64,000 nucleotides of DNA from Flavobacteriaceae bacterium HL-DH10 (GTDB lineage: Bacteria; Bacteroidota; Bacteroidia; Flavobacteriales; Flavobacteriaceae): the NCBI GenBank assembly GCA_031826515.1, contig CP134536.1, positions 2,982,501 through 3,046,500 on the forward strand. Direction: 5' to 3'. The notes under the pieces are model-generated. The model ran no database searches. It was not told the DNA's origin and worked only from the letters and a program-made list of their open reading frames with translations. Position 1 is the first letter of the stretch; the number at the start of each line of letters is the position of its first letter. Position numbers and translations under genes: made by a program. Positions 34,388 to 43,273 of the stretch are shown here, piece after piece.

Positions 34388-35428
34388 TTATTTGGTTTTA
34401 ATGATATTGTATTTTTGTTTATAAAATGCCATTATTGGCTGAAAAGGACCTAATTGATGTTGTTCAATTGAAAAATTATCTGCATAAGGTGGGTAAGGGG
34501 TGGAAACTGGTTTTTTCTTTAAATCTGGAAAATCTCTTTCAGGATGAGTTTTTTGAGGTCTTGGTTTTTGATTAATATAACCCGCAACATCATAAGCTTC
34601 CTCGTCAGTTAATACTGGCGCATCATAGGTAGTTAATTCAAAAGGCATGTTCCCTTTTATAAAACGAGCAGCAGTTATTACCCGATTCATGCCAGCACCA
34701 TTATTAAAAGAGTTTTTCCCCCAAAGTGGTGGGTATTCATAAGTATATCCATCTGTGTTTTTTACACCTTGTCCGTCTTTGCCGTGACAAATAATACAAT
34801 GTTTTATAAATACTTTTTTTCCGTGGTCTAGATTCACGGCTCTCTCAGGTATTTTAATTTTTAAAAAGCCTTTTCCTTTTATTTCTCCATCTTCTGGAGC
34901 ATATCTACTTAACCATTTTAAATAGGAAACAATAGCTTCCATTTCTTTACCTGAAGCTGGTAACACATGGCCATTCATACTGCGTTCCATACATCCATTA
35001 ATCCGTTCTTCAATGGTTCCAATTTTATTTTCCCTACCTCGAAATTGAGGAAAACGTTGTATAATACCTATGAGAGGACCAGAATATGGTCTAGTGCCAG
35101 AATCAAGATGGCAGTTTTTACATGCCAATCCATTACCTGTAAAAATCATACTTGTATCCCCGTTATTTGGTCCAATATATTTTGGTGTATTTTCAAATAA
35201 TTCAAATCCATATTTCAATAACTCATACTCTTTTGAGTTGGGGAGTGTTGAAACATCATAGTTCATATCATAAAGACTAGAAAGTTTATTTTTGGATTTA
35301 AATAAATCTTTAGGAACTAAATCAAAACAGAAAAGAAATAATATAGATGCTAATATTAGTATAGTACCAAAACAGACTATCATCTGTTTGATGATTTTTC
35401 TATAATAGTATAATGCTTCTTCAGTCAT
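34388..35428 (-). CDS. Dihaem cytochrome c, TsdA-like (thiosulfate dehydrogenase family)
   Basis: 346 residues. One N-terminal membrane helix (15-36) anchors the protein. Haem sites are CKNCH (103-107) and CIICH (211-215). Between them lies NGCMERSMNG, with Cys146; in TsdA enzymes a Cys in this region is an unusual axial haem ligand, and the ERSxNG segment is conserved. TsdA enzymes oxidise thiosulfate to tetrathionate, or the reverse. It heads an operon with two DsrE-like genes. A 17-bp palindrome lies 14 nt upstream of its ATG. Confidence 0.8.
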   Translation of the reverse strand: MTEEALYYYRKIIKQMIVCFGTILILASILFLFCFDLVPKDLFKSKNKLSSLYDMNYDVSTLPNSKEYELLKYGFELFENTPKYIGPNNGDTSMIFTGNGLACKNCHLDSGTRPYSGPLIGIIQRFPQFRGRENKIGTIEERINGCMERSMNGHVLPASGKEMEAIVSYLKWLSRYAPEDGEIKGKGFLKIKIPERAVNLDHGKKVFIKHCIICHGKDGQGVKNTDGYTYEYPPLWGKNSFNNGAGMNRVITAARFIKGNMPFELTTYDAPVLTDEEAYDVAGYINQKPRPQKTHPERDFPDLKKKPVSTPYPPYADNFSIEQHQLGPFQPIMAFYKQKYNIIKTK

Positions 35429-36026
35429 TATTAATTGTATTACAACATTATAAATGTTGATAAAAATTAATTTAAAAAGTTTGGGGCTTTTTATATAAAT
35501 ACTGATTTACTATACATATAGAAGGTTAAGTAATTTAGGGAGAGATGTTTACTTTAACCGTTAATATAATTGATTATGAAAGTTACAAAAAAAAAACGAT
35601 CCACAAAATCTTAATTTTAATTCGTTCTATCCTTTTGTTTTTACTACTAAAATCAAATTTATCTGGTATTTTAAATGCGTATATAGTTTTATGAGATTCA
35701 ATGGATTTTATATTCTGAGTATATACCAGTCATGGGTTTTTATTGAAAAAAGCGAAATAGAATATATTTCCTCTTATTATGATTCTTCAATATAGGATTA
35801 GGAGATTAGTAAAATTCGTTAGATTGGCTAGAAAAAGATTTTAAATATGAAGGCCTAGTACTTTTTATTTGAAGTTTAAAAAGCGATGTTAAATTTTAAT
35901 CTATAAGTGATGAACCCATTTTTTACCTTATTAACTAAGATCTATTAATTGTATTTCCTTTTTTTTAATAATTGTAACATTTTTTGATTGTTGGCGTCAT
36001 ATTAGTATCAATCAAAAATTACCATC
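35429..36026. other. Long intergenic region
   Basis: About 600 nt between the divergent tsdA-like and DUF4870 genes. No intact ORF or RNA gene was recognised. A stretch near 35800-35900 contains scattered fragments reading like a degraded coding region, too broken to name. Promoters of both flanking genes lie here. Confidence 0.4.
35443..35459. promoter_or_regulatory. Palindrome CAACATT-ATA-AATGTTG upstream of tsdA-like operon
   Basis: A perfect 17-bp inverted repeat with a 3-nt centre, 14 nt before the ATG at 35428. Operator or leader hairpin; inference only. Confidence 0.4.
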
Positions 36027-36365
36027 ATGCGAGAAGACAATCAATTAATCGTTATTACACACTTAAGTCAGTTAATTACTTTAGTTACAGGTTTTGGAAG
36101 TTTGTTAATTCCTTTGGTGCTTTGGCTAACGCAAAAAGATAAAGTGTACCAAATGGATGTACATGGTAAAAATATTATAAACTTTCAGTTAAGTTTATTA
36201 GTATACTTTATAATATGCATTCCATTAATATTGTTTTTGGGCTTAGGCTTATTAGGATTTTTAATACTTGGATTAATTTCTATTATTTTTCCTATTATAA
36301 ATGCAGTAAAAGCAAGTCGAGGAGAAATTCCTGAATATCCTTTTACCATTAAATTTATTAATTAA
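36027..36365 (+). CDS. DUF4870 domain membrane protein
   Basis: 112 residues, the family's usual size. It has three to four membrane helices, with the conserved start HLSQLITLVTGFGSLLIPLVLWLTQKDK and the internal VDVHGKNIINFQLSLLVYFI motif. Function is unknown. Monocistronic, ended by the terminator at 36419. Confidence 0.88.
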   Translation: MREDNQLIVITHLSQLITLVTGFGSLLIPLVLWLTQKDKVYQMDVHGKNIINFQLSLLVYFIICIPLILFLGLGLLGFLILGLISIIFPIINAVKASRGEIPEYPFTIKFIN

Positions 36366-36418
36366 ATACGTTATCTCTTTTTAATTTTATTAGTTATTTT
36401 GTTAGTATGAGATAAACA

Positions 36419-36446
36419 AAAACGCTCACCAAATGGTGAGCGTTTT
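36419..36446. terminator. Bidirectional intrinsic terminator
   Basis: AAAACGCTCACC pairs with GGTGAGCGTTTT around AAAT. It lies between the convergent DUF4870 gene and dnaN. Confidence 0.88.
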
Positions 36447-36513
36447 GATATTACAAAAGCAACGGTTTGTTTAGTTTAGTTGGTAAAGTGTTTTTTGCTT
36501 TTGTAAATATATA

Positions 36514-37632
36514 TTAACTGTTAAGCATCACAGGCATAACAAGCATAGTTATGTGTTCGCCTTCGTCCAGACCATCTATAGGTGTTAATATACCTGCTCT
36601 ATTTGGCATACTCATTTCTAATTGTACGTCATCAGAATTTAAATTATTCAGCATTTCAGTTAAAAAACGTGAGTTGAAACCAATTTGCATATCATCTCCT
36701 TGGTAGTCACAAGTTAAACGTTCTTCTGCTTTGTTACTGTAATCAATATCTTCTGCTGAAATATTTAATTCGGCTCCAGCTATTTTTAAACGTATTTGAT
36801 GCGTTGTTTTATTTGAGAAAATACTAACACGGCGCACAGAATTTAAAAACTGAGTTCTGTCAATGGCTAATTTATTAGGGTTTTCTTTAGGGATTACAGC
36901 TTCATAATTAGGATATTTACCGTCAATTAGACGACAAATTAATTCAGAATTATCAAAGGTGAATTTAGCATTAGATTCGTTGTACTCGATGGTTACTTCA
37001 TCTTCATTTGCTGCTAAAATACCCTTTAAAAGATTTAAAGGTTTTTTAGGCATAATAAATTCTGCTACCTGACTAGCTTTTACATCTTCACGTGTATATT
37101 TTACTAATTTATGAGCATCAGTAGCAACAAAGGTTAAGCCTTCAGTTGAAAATTGAAAAAACACACCACTCATTACAGGACGTAAATCGTCATTACCAGC
37201 AGCAAAAATAGTTTTGCTAATGGCTGTTGCTAAAACATCACCAGTAATGATTGTTTTACTTGGGTCTTCAAGGGCTACGGCTTTTGGGAATTCGTTTCCA
37301 TCGGCGTAAGCCAGAGCATATTTACCATGATTAGAGCTAATTTCAATAGTATTGTTGTCTTCAACAACAAAAGTTAAAGGTTGCTCCGGGAATGTTTTTA
37401 ATGTATCTAATAATAAACGAGCAGGTATTGCTATGCTGCCTTTACTTTCGCTTTCAACATCTAAAGACGAGGACATAGTTGTTTCTAAATCGCTTGCAGA
37501 AACGGTAAGTTTGGTATGATCTAGTTCAAATAGAAAATTATCTAAAATTGGTAAGGTGTTAGAGCTATTAATAACGCCACCTAAAACCTGTAATTGTTTT
37601 AATAAATATGTGCTTGATACAATAAACTTCAT
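36514..37632 (-). CDS. dnaN: DNA polymerase III beta subunit (sliding clamp)
   Basis: 372 residues of three repeated clamp domains. The N-terminus MKFIVSSTYLLKQLQVLGGVINSSNTLPILDNF and the C-terminus LVMPVMLNS are typical. The protein forms the ring that tethers the replicase to DNA. It is not next to dnaA in this genome. A separate promoter is likely, since the gldG gene ends 190 nt upstream. Confidence 0.96.
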   Translation of the reverse strand: MKFIVSSTYLLKQLQVLGGVINSSNTLPILDNFLFELDHTKLTVSASDLETTMSSSLDVESESKGSIAIPARLLLDTLKTFPEQPLTFVVEDNNTIEISSNHGKYALAYADGNEFPKAVALEDPSKTIITGDVLATAISKTIFAAGNDDLRPVMSGVFFQFSTEGLTFVATDAHKLVKYTREDVKASQVAEFIMPKKPLNLLKGILAANEDEVTIEYNESNAKFTFDNSELICRLIDGKYPNYEAVIPKENPNKLAIDRTQFLNSVRRVSIFSNKTTHQIRLKIAGAELNISAEDIDYSNKAEERLTCDYQGDDMQIGFNSRFLTEMLNNLNSDDVQLEMSMPNRAGILTPIDGLDEGEHITMLVMPVMLNS

Positions 37633-37822
37633 GTGATATTTTTAAAATTTTTATTACATATTTCGACTTTACTCAGTACAAAAAATGCAACATTCGTAAA
37701 TAATTAAGTTAAAAACTTTAATTAGTAACAAATGTTTCATGAAACTAACTTCGTTTAAAGAAGTAATACTACCTACAAATATATTCGAAACAGTCTATAT
37801 TAGGAAACAAACTTATTAACAT

Positions 37823-39490
37823 TTAACGTGCGTATTTTTTCTTTCTGAAGTAATTAAAAATTAAACCAAAAAGACCTAGTAAAATCAGTGGTAATGTGGT
37901 ATTTACAAACTGCCACTTGGTTTTTTGATCGGTTATTTCTTGTCTATTTAAAAACGCAACGGTTATTTCTTTAGAGCGAATGTTTATAAGTCCATCATCG
38001 TCTAGTAAGTAATTAACCGCATTCAGTAAAAATTCTTTGTTACCATAGGTTTTTCCTGTCCAACGATCAAAACCTAATTCTTGAGGTATATTTCTAACAA
38101 CATCATTTTTAATAACATCACCATCGGCAATGATAATCATTTTGGTAGGAACACTTTTTTTCTGTTCTGCTTTAAGATTAAAAGGTTTTACACGATTGCT
38201 ATAAACCGAATTAAATTCGCCTTCTAAAAGTACAGCAAGCGTTTGTTTTCCTTTATTAAAAAGGGCAGGATTTGGCTTTTGAGTAACTACCTGTAAGTTT
38301 ATTTCTCGTGGTGTACCTTCTAGTTTTGTTAAAGGAGCAGTTTCTAAAAGAATGGTTTTTGTAATAGTGCTTTTTAGGGTGTCTATTTGGTTTGCAAAAT
38401 CAAACTTTACCAAATCTAAATTGTTTACAATAGGGTGATGACTACTTGAGCCTGCTAATGGAGAGTAGGGCCATCTTAAATGCTGAAATTGAGAATCGCT
38501 ACCGTCACCCATGGCAACAGTAATAGGGGCAGAGTAAAGCGAGCTAATTATTTCGGGATTTATTCGAACACCATATTTAAAAAAGAAATCGGTAAGATTT
38601 AAATCTCTAGTAACAGCAAAGTTACTACCAGTCTCATTATATAAACTGTCTTTTTCCATAGCAACAGCATCAATAAGCCAAAGACTTTTTCCGCCATTCA
38701 TGGTATACTGATCTAAAACAAGTTTTTCTTTTTCAGAAAAAGCTTCTGTAGGTTTTGCAGATATAATTAAATCAAAGGTATTTAACTCATTAAGTGTTTT
38801 TTGTGCATTTTTAGCAACACTATCTAAAGTAAAAGGTGCAATAAAATAATAGTCACCAATTTTTTTGACAAAATCGGTAATGTATTTGTCTTCTAATTCT
38901 TTATTCCCTTTTAAAATAGCAATTTTTTTATGCTTAGGTTTTGTTAGTTTATTAAATCCGTCTGCGAATGCATATTCTAAATGCTGTACAGAATTAGTAA
39001 CTAATTCTTGTTGTGTGGCACCTATTTTGTTTTTAATAAGAGGTATAACAACAGTTTGGTCTTTATAACTGGCCAATGCCCATGGAAAAATAACGGCTTG
39101 GGTAGATTTTCCGCTTTCTTCTACACTTAATTGCATAGGTGTAAGTCCGCGAGCACTTAATTGTTGTATGTTAAGCTCTCGACTTGATTCATCTTTTAAA
39201 GGATTAATAAAATGAAAAATAATATGGTTGTTCTTTGCAGAAAACTCTTCTAGTAATTGTTTAGTTTCTCGTTGAAGCCTTCTAAATTCTGAAGGAAAAT
39301 CTTCGCCTTCTAAAAAAACATCTACAATAATTGGTGACTCAACATCTTTAATAATATTTACGGCAGCATCACTTAGTGTATAACGAGCATCTTCGGTTAA
39401 ATCGAAACGTTTAAAAACCTGATAACTTAAAATGTTAATGGCAATTATAGCGATTATAAGGATTACGATATGTTTTATTGTTTTATTCAA
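37823..39490 (-). CDS. gldG: Gliding motility ABC transporter component GldG
   Basis: 555 residues. N-terminal and C-terminal membrane helices flank a large periplasmic domain containing the ABC_transp_aux region (VEESGKSTQAVIFPWALASYKDQT, NKKIAILKGNKEL). GldG is an accessory part of the GldA-GldF-GldG ABC transporter, needed for gliding in Flavobacterium johnsoniae though dispensable in some gliders. Its start overlaps the preceding small gene by 8 nt, so they are translated together. Confidence 0.92.
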   Translation of the reverse strand: MNKTIKHIVILIIAIIAINILSYQVFKRFDLTEDARYTLSDAAVNIIKDVESPIIVDVFLEGEDFPSEFRRLQRETKQLLEEFSAKNNHIIFHFINPLKDESSRELNIQQLSARGLTPMQLSVEESGKSTQAVIFPWALASYKDQTVVIPLIKNKIGATQQELVTNSVQHLEYAFADGFNKLTKPKHKKIAILKGNKELEDKYITDFVKKIGDYYFIAPFTLDSVAKNAQKTLNELNTFDLIISAKPTEAFSEKEKLVLDQYTMNGGKSLWLIDAVAMEKDSLYNETGSNFAVTRDLNLTDFFFKYGVRINPEIISSLYSAPITVAMGDGSDSQFQHLRWPYSPLAGSSSHHPIVNNLDLVKFDFANQIDTLKSTITKTILLETAPLTKLEGTPREINLQVVTQKPNPALFNKGKQTLAVLLEGEFNSVYSNRVKPFNLKAEQKKSVPTKMIIIADGDVIKNDVVRNIPQELGFDRWTGKTYGNKEFLLNAVNYLLDDDGLINIRSKEITVAFLNRQEITDQKTKWQFVNTTLPLILLGLFGLIFNYFRKKKYAR

Positions 39491-39968
39491 AGGTCTTTTC
39501 TAATTGATATTGTCTTACTGTTTTAACGGTATTGTTATTAAATTCCAGCTCAATACATTCTTGCATATTATTAAAGGCACCTGGCTTAAAACCTAAGTTG
39601 TAATTCCATTTTTCGGGAGAATTTGCTTTCATCGTATCATCCCATCCGTACCATTCGCTTGCTCCTAAAATAGCTTTGACTTCTGGTTTTGTTTTTCCAA
39701 TTAATAAACTATCATCCATTATATTATTAAGCATTTCGAAACGTAGTCTAGGAGTTTCTTTCCAAGCTTCGGTTTTAAAATATTTTTCATGATGATAACT
39801 ACTAAAAATATTTATAACAGGATATAATACATAAAAATAAGCTATAGGTGTTAATACGATGCTTATTAAAAACGTTAGCCATTTGCGTTTATCTATAGTG
39901 TTAGTAAACAACCATACTAAAACGAATACTAGTATTAATAGAATAACAAAAGTTGGTGTTATAATCAT
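39483..39968 (-). CDS. OmlA/BamE-like protein between gldF and gldG
   Basis: 161 residues with two N-terminal membrane helices (about 2-20 and 28-48). The periplasmic remainder resembles the SmpA/OmlA/BamE beta fold: DSLLIGKTKPEVKAILGASEWYGWDDT, then WNYNLGFKPGAF and a C-terminal strand. It shares a 4-nt overlap with gldF and an 8-nt overlap with gldG, so it is part of the gliding transporter operon. It could act in assembly or be unrelated to gliding. Identity is moderate. Confidence 0.6.
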   Translation of the reverse strand: MIITPTFVILLILVFVLVWLFTNTIDKRKWLTFLISIVLTPIAYFYVLYPVINIFSSYHHEKYFKTEAWKETPRLRFEMLNNIMDDSLLIGKTKPEVKAILGASEWYGWDDTMKANSPEKWNYNLGFKPGAFNNMQECIELEFNNNTVKTVRQYQLEKTFE

Positions 39969-40684
39969 TTAGGTTCTTTATTCAAGTTTAGTTTTGTGAG
40001 TATTAAAAAAAATACGGTGACGCTCAAAAAATATATAATATCTCTTGTATCAAGTACACCACGACTCATACTTTTATAATGCGCACTCATACTCAATTGA
40101 TCTATTAAATTATTTGAGGTGAATTCTGCAATGCCTTCAAGACCAATATAAAATAAAAAACATAAAAATACCGAAGTGATAAACGCCACAATCTGGTTGT
40201 CTGATAATGTGGAAGCAAATATACCAATGGCGGTGTAAGCAGCAATTAAAAATAGTAATCCGAAATAAGATCCCAAAGTACTTCCTATATCTAAATTGCC
40301 AATAGGATCTCCTAGTTGATATACCGTATAAACATATAATAAAGTAGGTAATAGAGCTAATAAAATTAAAATGAAAGCTCCAAAATATTTACCTAAAACT
40401 ATATGTATAGCTGATATAGGTTTAGTGAGTAAAAGTTCCAACGTGCCTTGTTTTTTTTCATCAGAAAAGCTCCGCATCGTTACCGCGGGTATTAGGAAAA
40501 TTAAAATCCAAGGTGCCAATAAGAAGAAAGGTGATAAATCGGCAAAACCATAATCTAAAATATTAAACTCGCCTTTAAAAATCCATAAAAATAAACCGTT
40601 TAATAATAGAAAAATGGCAATCACCAAATAACCAATGGGTGATGAGAAAAATGAGTTTATTTCTTTTTTAAGTATGGCTAACAT
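39965..40684 (-). CDS. gldF: Gliding motility ABC transporter permease GldF
   Basis: 239 residues, six membrane helices, ABC-2 permease type. Conserved regions include FFLLAPWILIFLIPAVTMRSFSDEKKQGTLELLLTKPIS. It forms the membrane channel of the GldA-F-G transporter. It begins 7 nt after the monooxygenase-like gene and overlaps the next gene by 4 nt. Confidence 0.93.
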   Translation of the reverse strand: MLAILKKEINSFFSSPIGYLVIAIFLLLNGLFLWIFKGEFNILDYGFADLSPFFLLAPWILIFLIPAVTMRSFSDEKKQGTLELLLTKPISAIHIVLGKYFGAFILILLALLPTLLYVYTVYQLGDPIGNLDIGSTLGSYFGLLFLIAAYTAIGIFASTLSDNQIVAFITSVFLCFLFYIGLEGIAEFTSNNLIDQLSMSAHYKSMSRGVLDTRDIIYFLSVTVFFLILTKLNLNKEPK

Positions 40685-40691
40685 TTACAAA

Positions 40692-40988
40692 TTATTTTAA
40701 ACTTTCAATTTTATCTAAACTCCAAGCTTCTGGTTTCATATTAAAGAGAGGTTTGGTTTTATTCCAAATATTTTTAAATAAATCAGATTGTCTGTAATGT
40801 TCTAAATCGGCTTCCGTTTCCCAATAACTATAGGTGAAAAAAATATTAGAGTTGTTTCTGTCTCTATATAATTCTAAGAAAGAACAACCTTTAAACCCTC
40901 TGATTTTGGTTTTTGTATCGTCAAAATTTTTCATAAAAATAGCTATATTTTGTTTATGAAATCCCATTTTAACGATTCTAACTAGCAT
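40692..40988 (-). CDS. Antibiotic biosynthesis monooxygenase (ABM)-like protein
   Basis: 98 residues from ATG 40988, 1 nt after the SAM adenosyltransferase stop; the longer ORF start at 41030 overlaps that gene and is unlikely. The ferredoxin-like ABM pattern is VRIVKMGFHKQNIAIFMKNF, GFKGCSFLELYRD and FFTYSYWETEADLEHYRQSDLF. Family members are small dimeric monooxygenases or quinol oxidases; the substrate is unknown. It belongs to the gldF operon by position. Confidence 0.8.
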   Translation of the reverse strand: MLVRIVKMGFHKQNIAIFMKNFDDTKTKIRGFKGCSFLELYRDRNNSNIFFTYSYWETEADLEHYRQSDLFKNIWNKTKPLFNMKPEAWSLDKIESLK

Positions 40989-40989
40989 A

Positions 40990-41883
40990 TTAATAGTCTC
41001 TAGTTTTAGAAGCAATTTGTAATAGGTCATTTTCTAAATTACTAATAGGTTTAGTAATAAAATTAATGCTTACGGTATCCATTAATCCAAGCCCCATTAG
41101 CGTAGAAGCGCTACCAACAGTTGCACTATTACTTTTATAAACCGCAATTTCTAAGAAATTGCCAGAATTAAAAACGACTAAACCTCTACCTTCATCTTGT
41201 CGTTTTTCTTCAGCGATTTCAAAATTTACAATATCACTATATTTATTATATATTTTTTTGAATTTATAATGTCTTGCAGATATTTCAAAATCACGTCCTT
41301 TTTGTATGGTTTCAAAAAAGCTACGTTTAATGTTAGTAACCACATTGCCATAGTTATCAATATAAATGATACTTCCAATAATTTGAGATTTGTCATCATT
41401 TACATAAGGTACTATGTTTTTAATTGGTTTGATGTCTTTAATAGTTTTACCAATAACTTCAAGAGTACCACCACGCGCAATATGGCAAGCCACTTTTACA
41501 AAAACATCTAGTACAGGAAAACTAGTTTGTATTTTATCATGAATATTTATTTCAACAATTTTTTCTGGAGCTATTTCAGAGCAAATCATACTCATTATGC
41601 CATTGTTGGCACAAATAAAATAATGGTCGTCAAGTTTTAAAGCAATGTGTTTGTTTTCTGGGTTTATTTCAGAATCAATACCAATAATATGAATCGTGCC
41701 TTTAGGAAAACTGATATAGGCATTTTGAATGATGTAGGCCGCTTCAGGAATGCTAAATGGTGACACATTATGTGAGATATCAACAATTCGAACATCTGGT
41801 AGCTCACTATATATAGCGCCTTTTGTTGCGCCAGCAAAGTGATCTTTTTCTCCAAAATCGGTTGTTAAAGTTATGATTGCCAT
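40990..41883 (-). CDS. S-adenosyl-L-methionine hydroxide adenosyltransferase (DUF62)
   Basis: 297 residues from ATG 41883 (an in-frame TTG at 41889 is less likely). DUF62 signatures are ITLTTDFGEKDHFAGATKGAI, VDISHNVSPFSIPEAAYIIQ, DSEINPENKHIALKL and YIDNYGNVVTNIKRS. The enzyme hydrolyses SAM to adenosine and methionine using hydroxide. It leads a long same-strand run through the monooxygenase, gldF and gldG. Confidence 0.9.
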   Translation of the reverse strand: MAIITLTTDFGEKDHFAGATKGAIYSELPDVRIVDISHNVSPFSIPEAAYIIQNAYISFPKGTIHIIGIDSEINPENKHIALKLDDHYFICANNGIMSMICSEIAPEKIVEINIHDKIQTSFPVLDVFVKVACHIARGGTLEVIGKTIKDIKPIKNIVPYVNDDKSQIIGSIIYIDNYGNVVTNIKRSFFETIQKGRDFEISARHYKFKKIYNKYSDIVNFEIAEEKRQDEGRGLVVFNSGNFLEIAVYKSNSATVGSASTLMGLGLMDTVSINFITKPISNLENDLLQIASKTRDY

Positions 41884-41943
41884 TGGCAAAATTGTTGATA
41901 TGTTTTTAGCGTTAGGTCACCCAAATTTATGTATTTTTGAGTT

Positions 41944-41955
41944 TCACATGTGTGA
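41944..41955. promoter_or_regulatory. TCACATGTGTGA palindrome between divergent genes
   Basis: TCACA-TG-TGTGA is an inverted repeat midway between the divergent SAM adenosyltransferase and phoH genes. It could be a site controlling either one, though no promoter of standard form was found beside it. Confidence 0.3.
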
Positions 41956-42018
41956 GATACAAAACTAATAAATCATTTGGTCTGATAACACATAATTTTA
42001 AAAATTAAAACAACGCCT

Positions 42019-42972
42019 TTGAACGAAATCATTATAGAACTTGAAGAAATCTCTCCAAAAGAGTTTTTTGGAGCACAGAATGTAAATATTGAACTTCTAA
42101 AAAAATATTTTCCTAAATTAAAAATTGTTGCACGTGGAAATAAATTGAAAGCCTTTGGTGATGAAGAATTACTAGAAGAATTCGACCGACGTATTAGCAT
42201 GTTATTAAAGCATTTTGGAAAATATAATAAGTTAGATGAAAACGTTATAGAGCGCGTATTAACAAGTCAAAGTAGTGATGATTATGCCACCTCAAAACAA
42301 AGTGGCGAAGTTATTGTTCATGGCGTTGGCGGAAAATTAATAAAGGCACAGACAGCAAACCAACGTAAAATGGTAGAACTTATGCGTAAAAACGATATGG
42401 TTTTTGCTATTGGTCCTGCAGGAACTGGTAAAACCTATACAGGTGTTGCTTTGGCGGTACAAGCATTAAAAAATAAAGAGGTAAAGCGCATTATTTTAAC
42501 GCGTCCTGCTGTTGAAGCTGGCGAAAATTTAGGTTTTTTACCTGGCGATTTAAAAGAAAAACTAGATCCGTACATGCAACCCTTGTATGATGCTTTGCGC
42601 GATATGATTGCACCAGAAAAGTTGGCACATTATATCGAAAATGGGACGATTCAAATCGCACCTTTAGCATTTATGCGTGGTCGTACATTAGACAATGCCT
42701 TTGTAATTTTAGATGAAGGTCAAAATACCACGCATGCACAAATGAAAATGTTTTTAACTCGTATGGGAAAACATGCTAAGTTTTTGTTAACCGGAGACCC
42801 TGGACAAATAGATTTACCGCGTCGCACTATTTCTGGATTAAAAGAAGCTTTATTAATTTTGAAGAATGTAGAGGGCGTTGGCATGATATTTTTAGACGAT
42901 AAAGATGTCATTCGTCATAAACTAGTTAAAAAAGTTATTGAAGCATATAAAAGCATCGAAAACAGAGAGTAA
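42019..42972 (+). CDS. PhoH-like ATPase
   Basis: 317 residues. The reading frame begins with TTG at 42019, giving MNEIIIELEEISPKEFFG, which is how flavobacterial PhoH proteins start; no ATG is near. An N-terminal KH-like segment precedes the PhoH domain with P-loop GPAGTGKT (132-139) and the Walker B ILDEGQN. PhoH proteins are predicted ATPases, possibly RNA helicases linked to ribosome or RNA metabolism. The gene is followed by a repeat-rich gap and purC. Confidence 0.92.
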   Translation: MNEIIIELEEISPKEFFGAQNVNIELLKKYFPKLKIVARGNKLKAFGDEELLEEFDRRISMLLKHFGKYNKLDENVIERVLTSQSSDDYATSKQSGEVIVHGVGGKLIKAQTANQRKMVELMRKNDMVFAIGPAGTGKTYTGVALAVQALKNKEVKRIILTRPAVEAGENLGFLPGDLKEKLDPYMQPLYDALRDMIAPEKLAHYIENGTIQIAPLAFMRGRTLDNAFVILDEGQNTTHAQMKMFLTRMGKHAKFLLTGDPGQIDLPRRTISGLKEALLILKNVEGVGMIFLDDKDVIRHKLVKKVIEAYKSIENRE

Positions 42973-43273
42973 TTCAGTATGCAGTGAACAGTAAGCAGTT
43001 TGCAGTTAACTAAAACTAAATGTCACGTTGAACGTAGTCGAAACGTTTTAAATAAAATAAAAAATATTAGAAGCTATTTCCAGCTTGGAGTTTATACTGA
43101 GCGCAGTCGAAGGACTTAATCTTTTTTGAAAAAAACAAAAAAGGACGCCGCATCAATCTGGGCTAGGGCTTTCTAACTTAACATAATAATAGAAACTGAA
43201 TATCACACTAAGCGCAGTCTAAGTGTCTCATAAACAAATCAACTCATAAACGAATAAACAGTTTTAATAAATA
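42973..43273. repeat. Repeat-rich intergenic region upstream of purC
   Basis: Three related motifs of the type CACTGAGCGCAGTCGAAGTG occur at 43021-43046, 43096-43113 and 43201-43229. An inverted repeat AAGCT-ATTTCC-AGCTT is at 43071-43086. An AAGGACGCCGCATCAATCTGG-type motif starts at 43141, and a GCAGTGAACAGTAAGCAG-type stretch is at 42982-43010. All resemble dispersed intergenic repeats I recall from Flavobacteriaceae genomes, not gene sequence. Confidence 0.5.

Noticed and set aside
40988-41030. Longer start for the monooxygenase-like gene
   Set aside because: It overlaps the SAM adenosyltransferase; the ATG at 40988 fits the ABM fold start.
42973-43273. CRISPR-like array
   Set aside because: The repeats are only three degenerate copies, unevenly spaced, without unique spacers of constant length and without cas genes.
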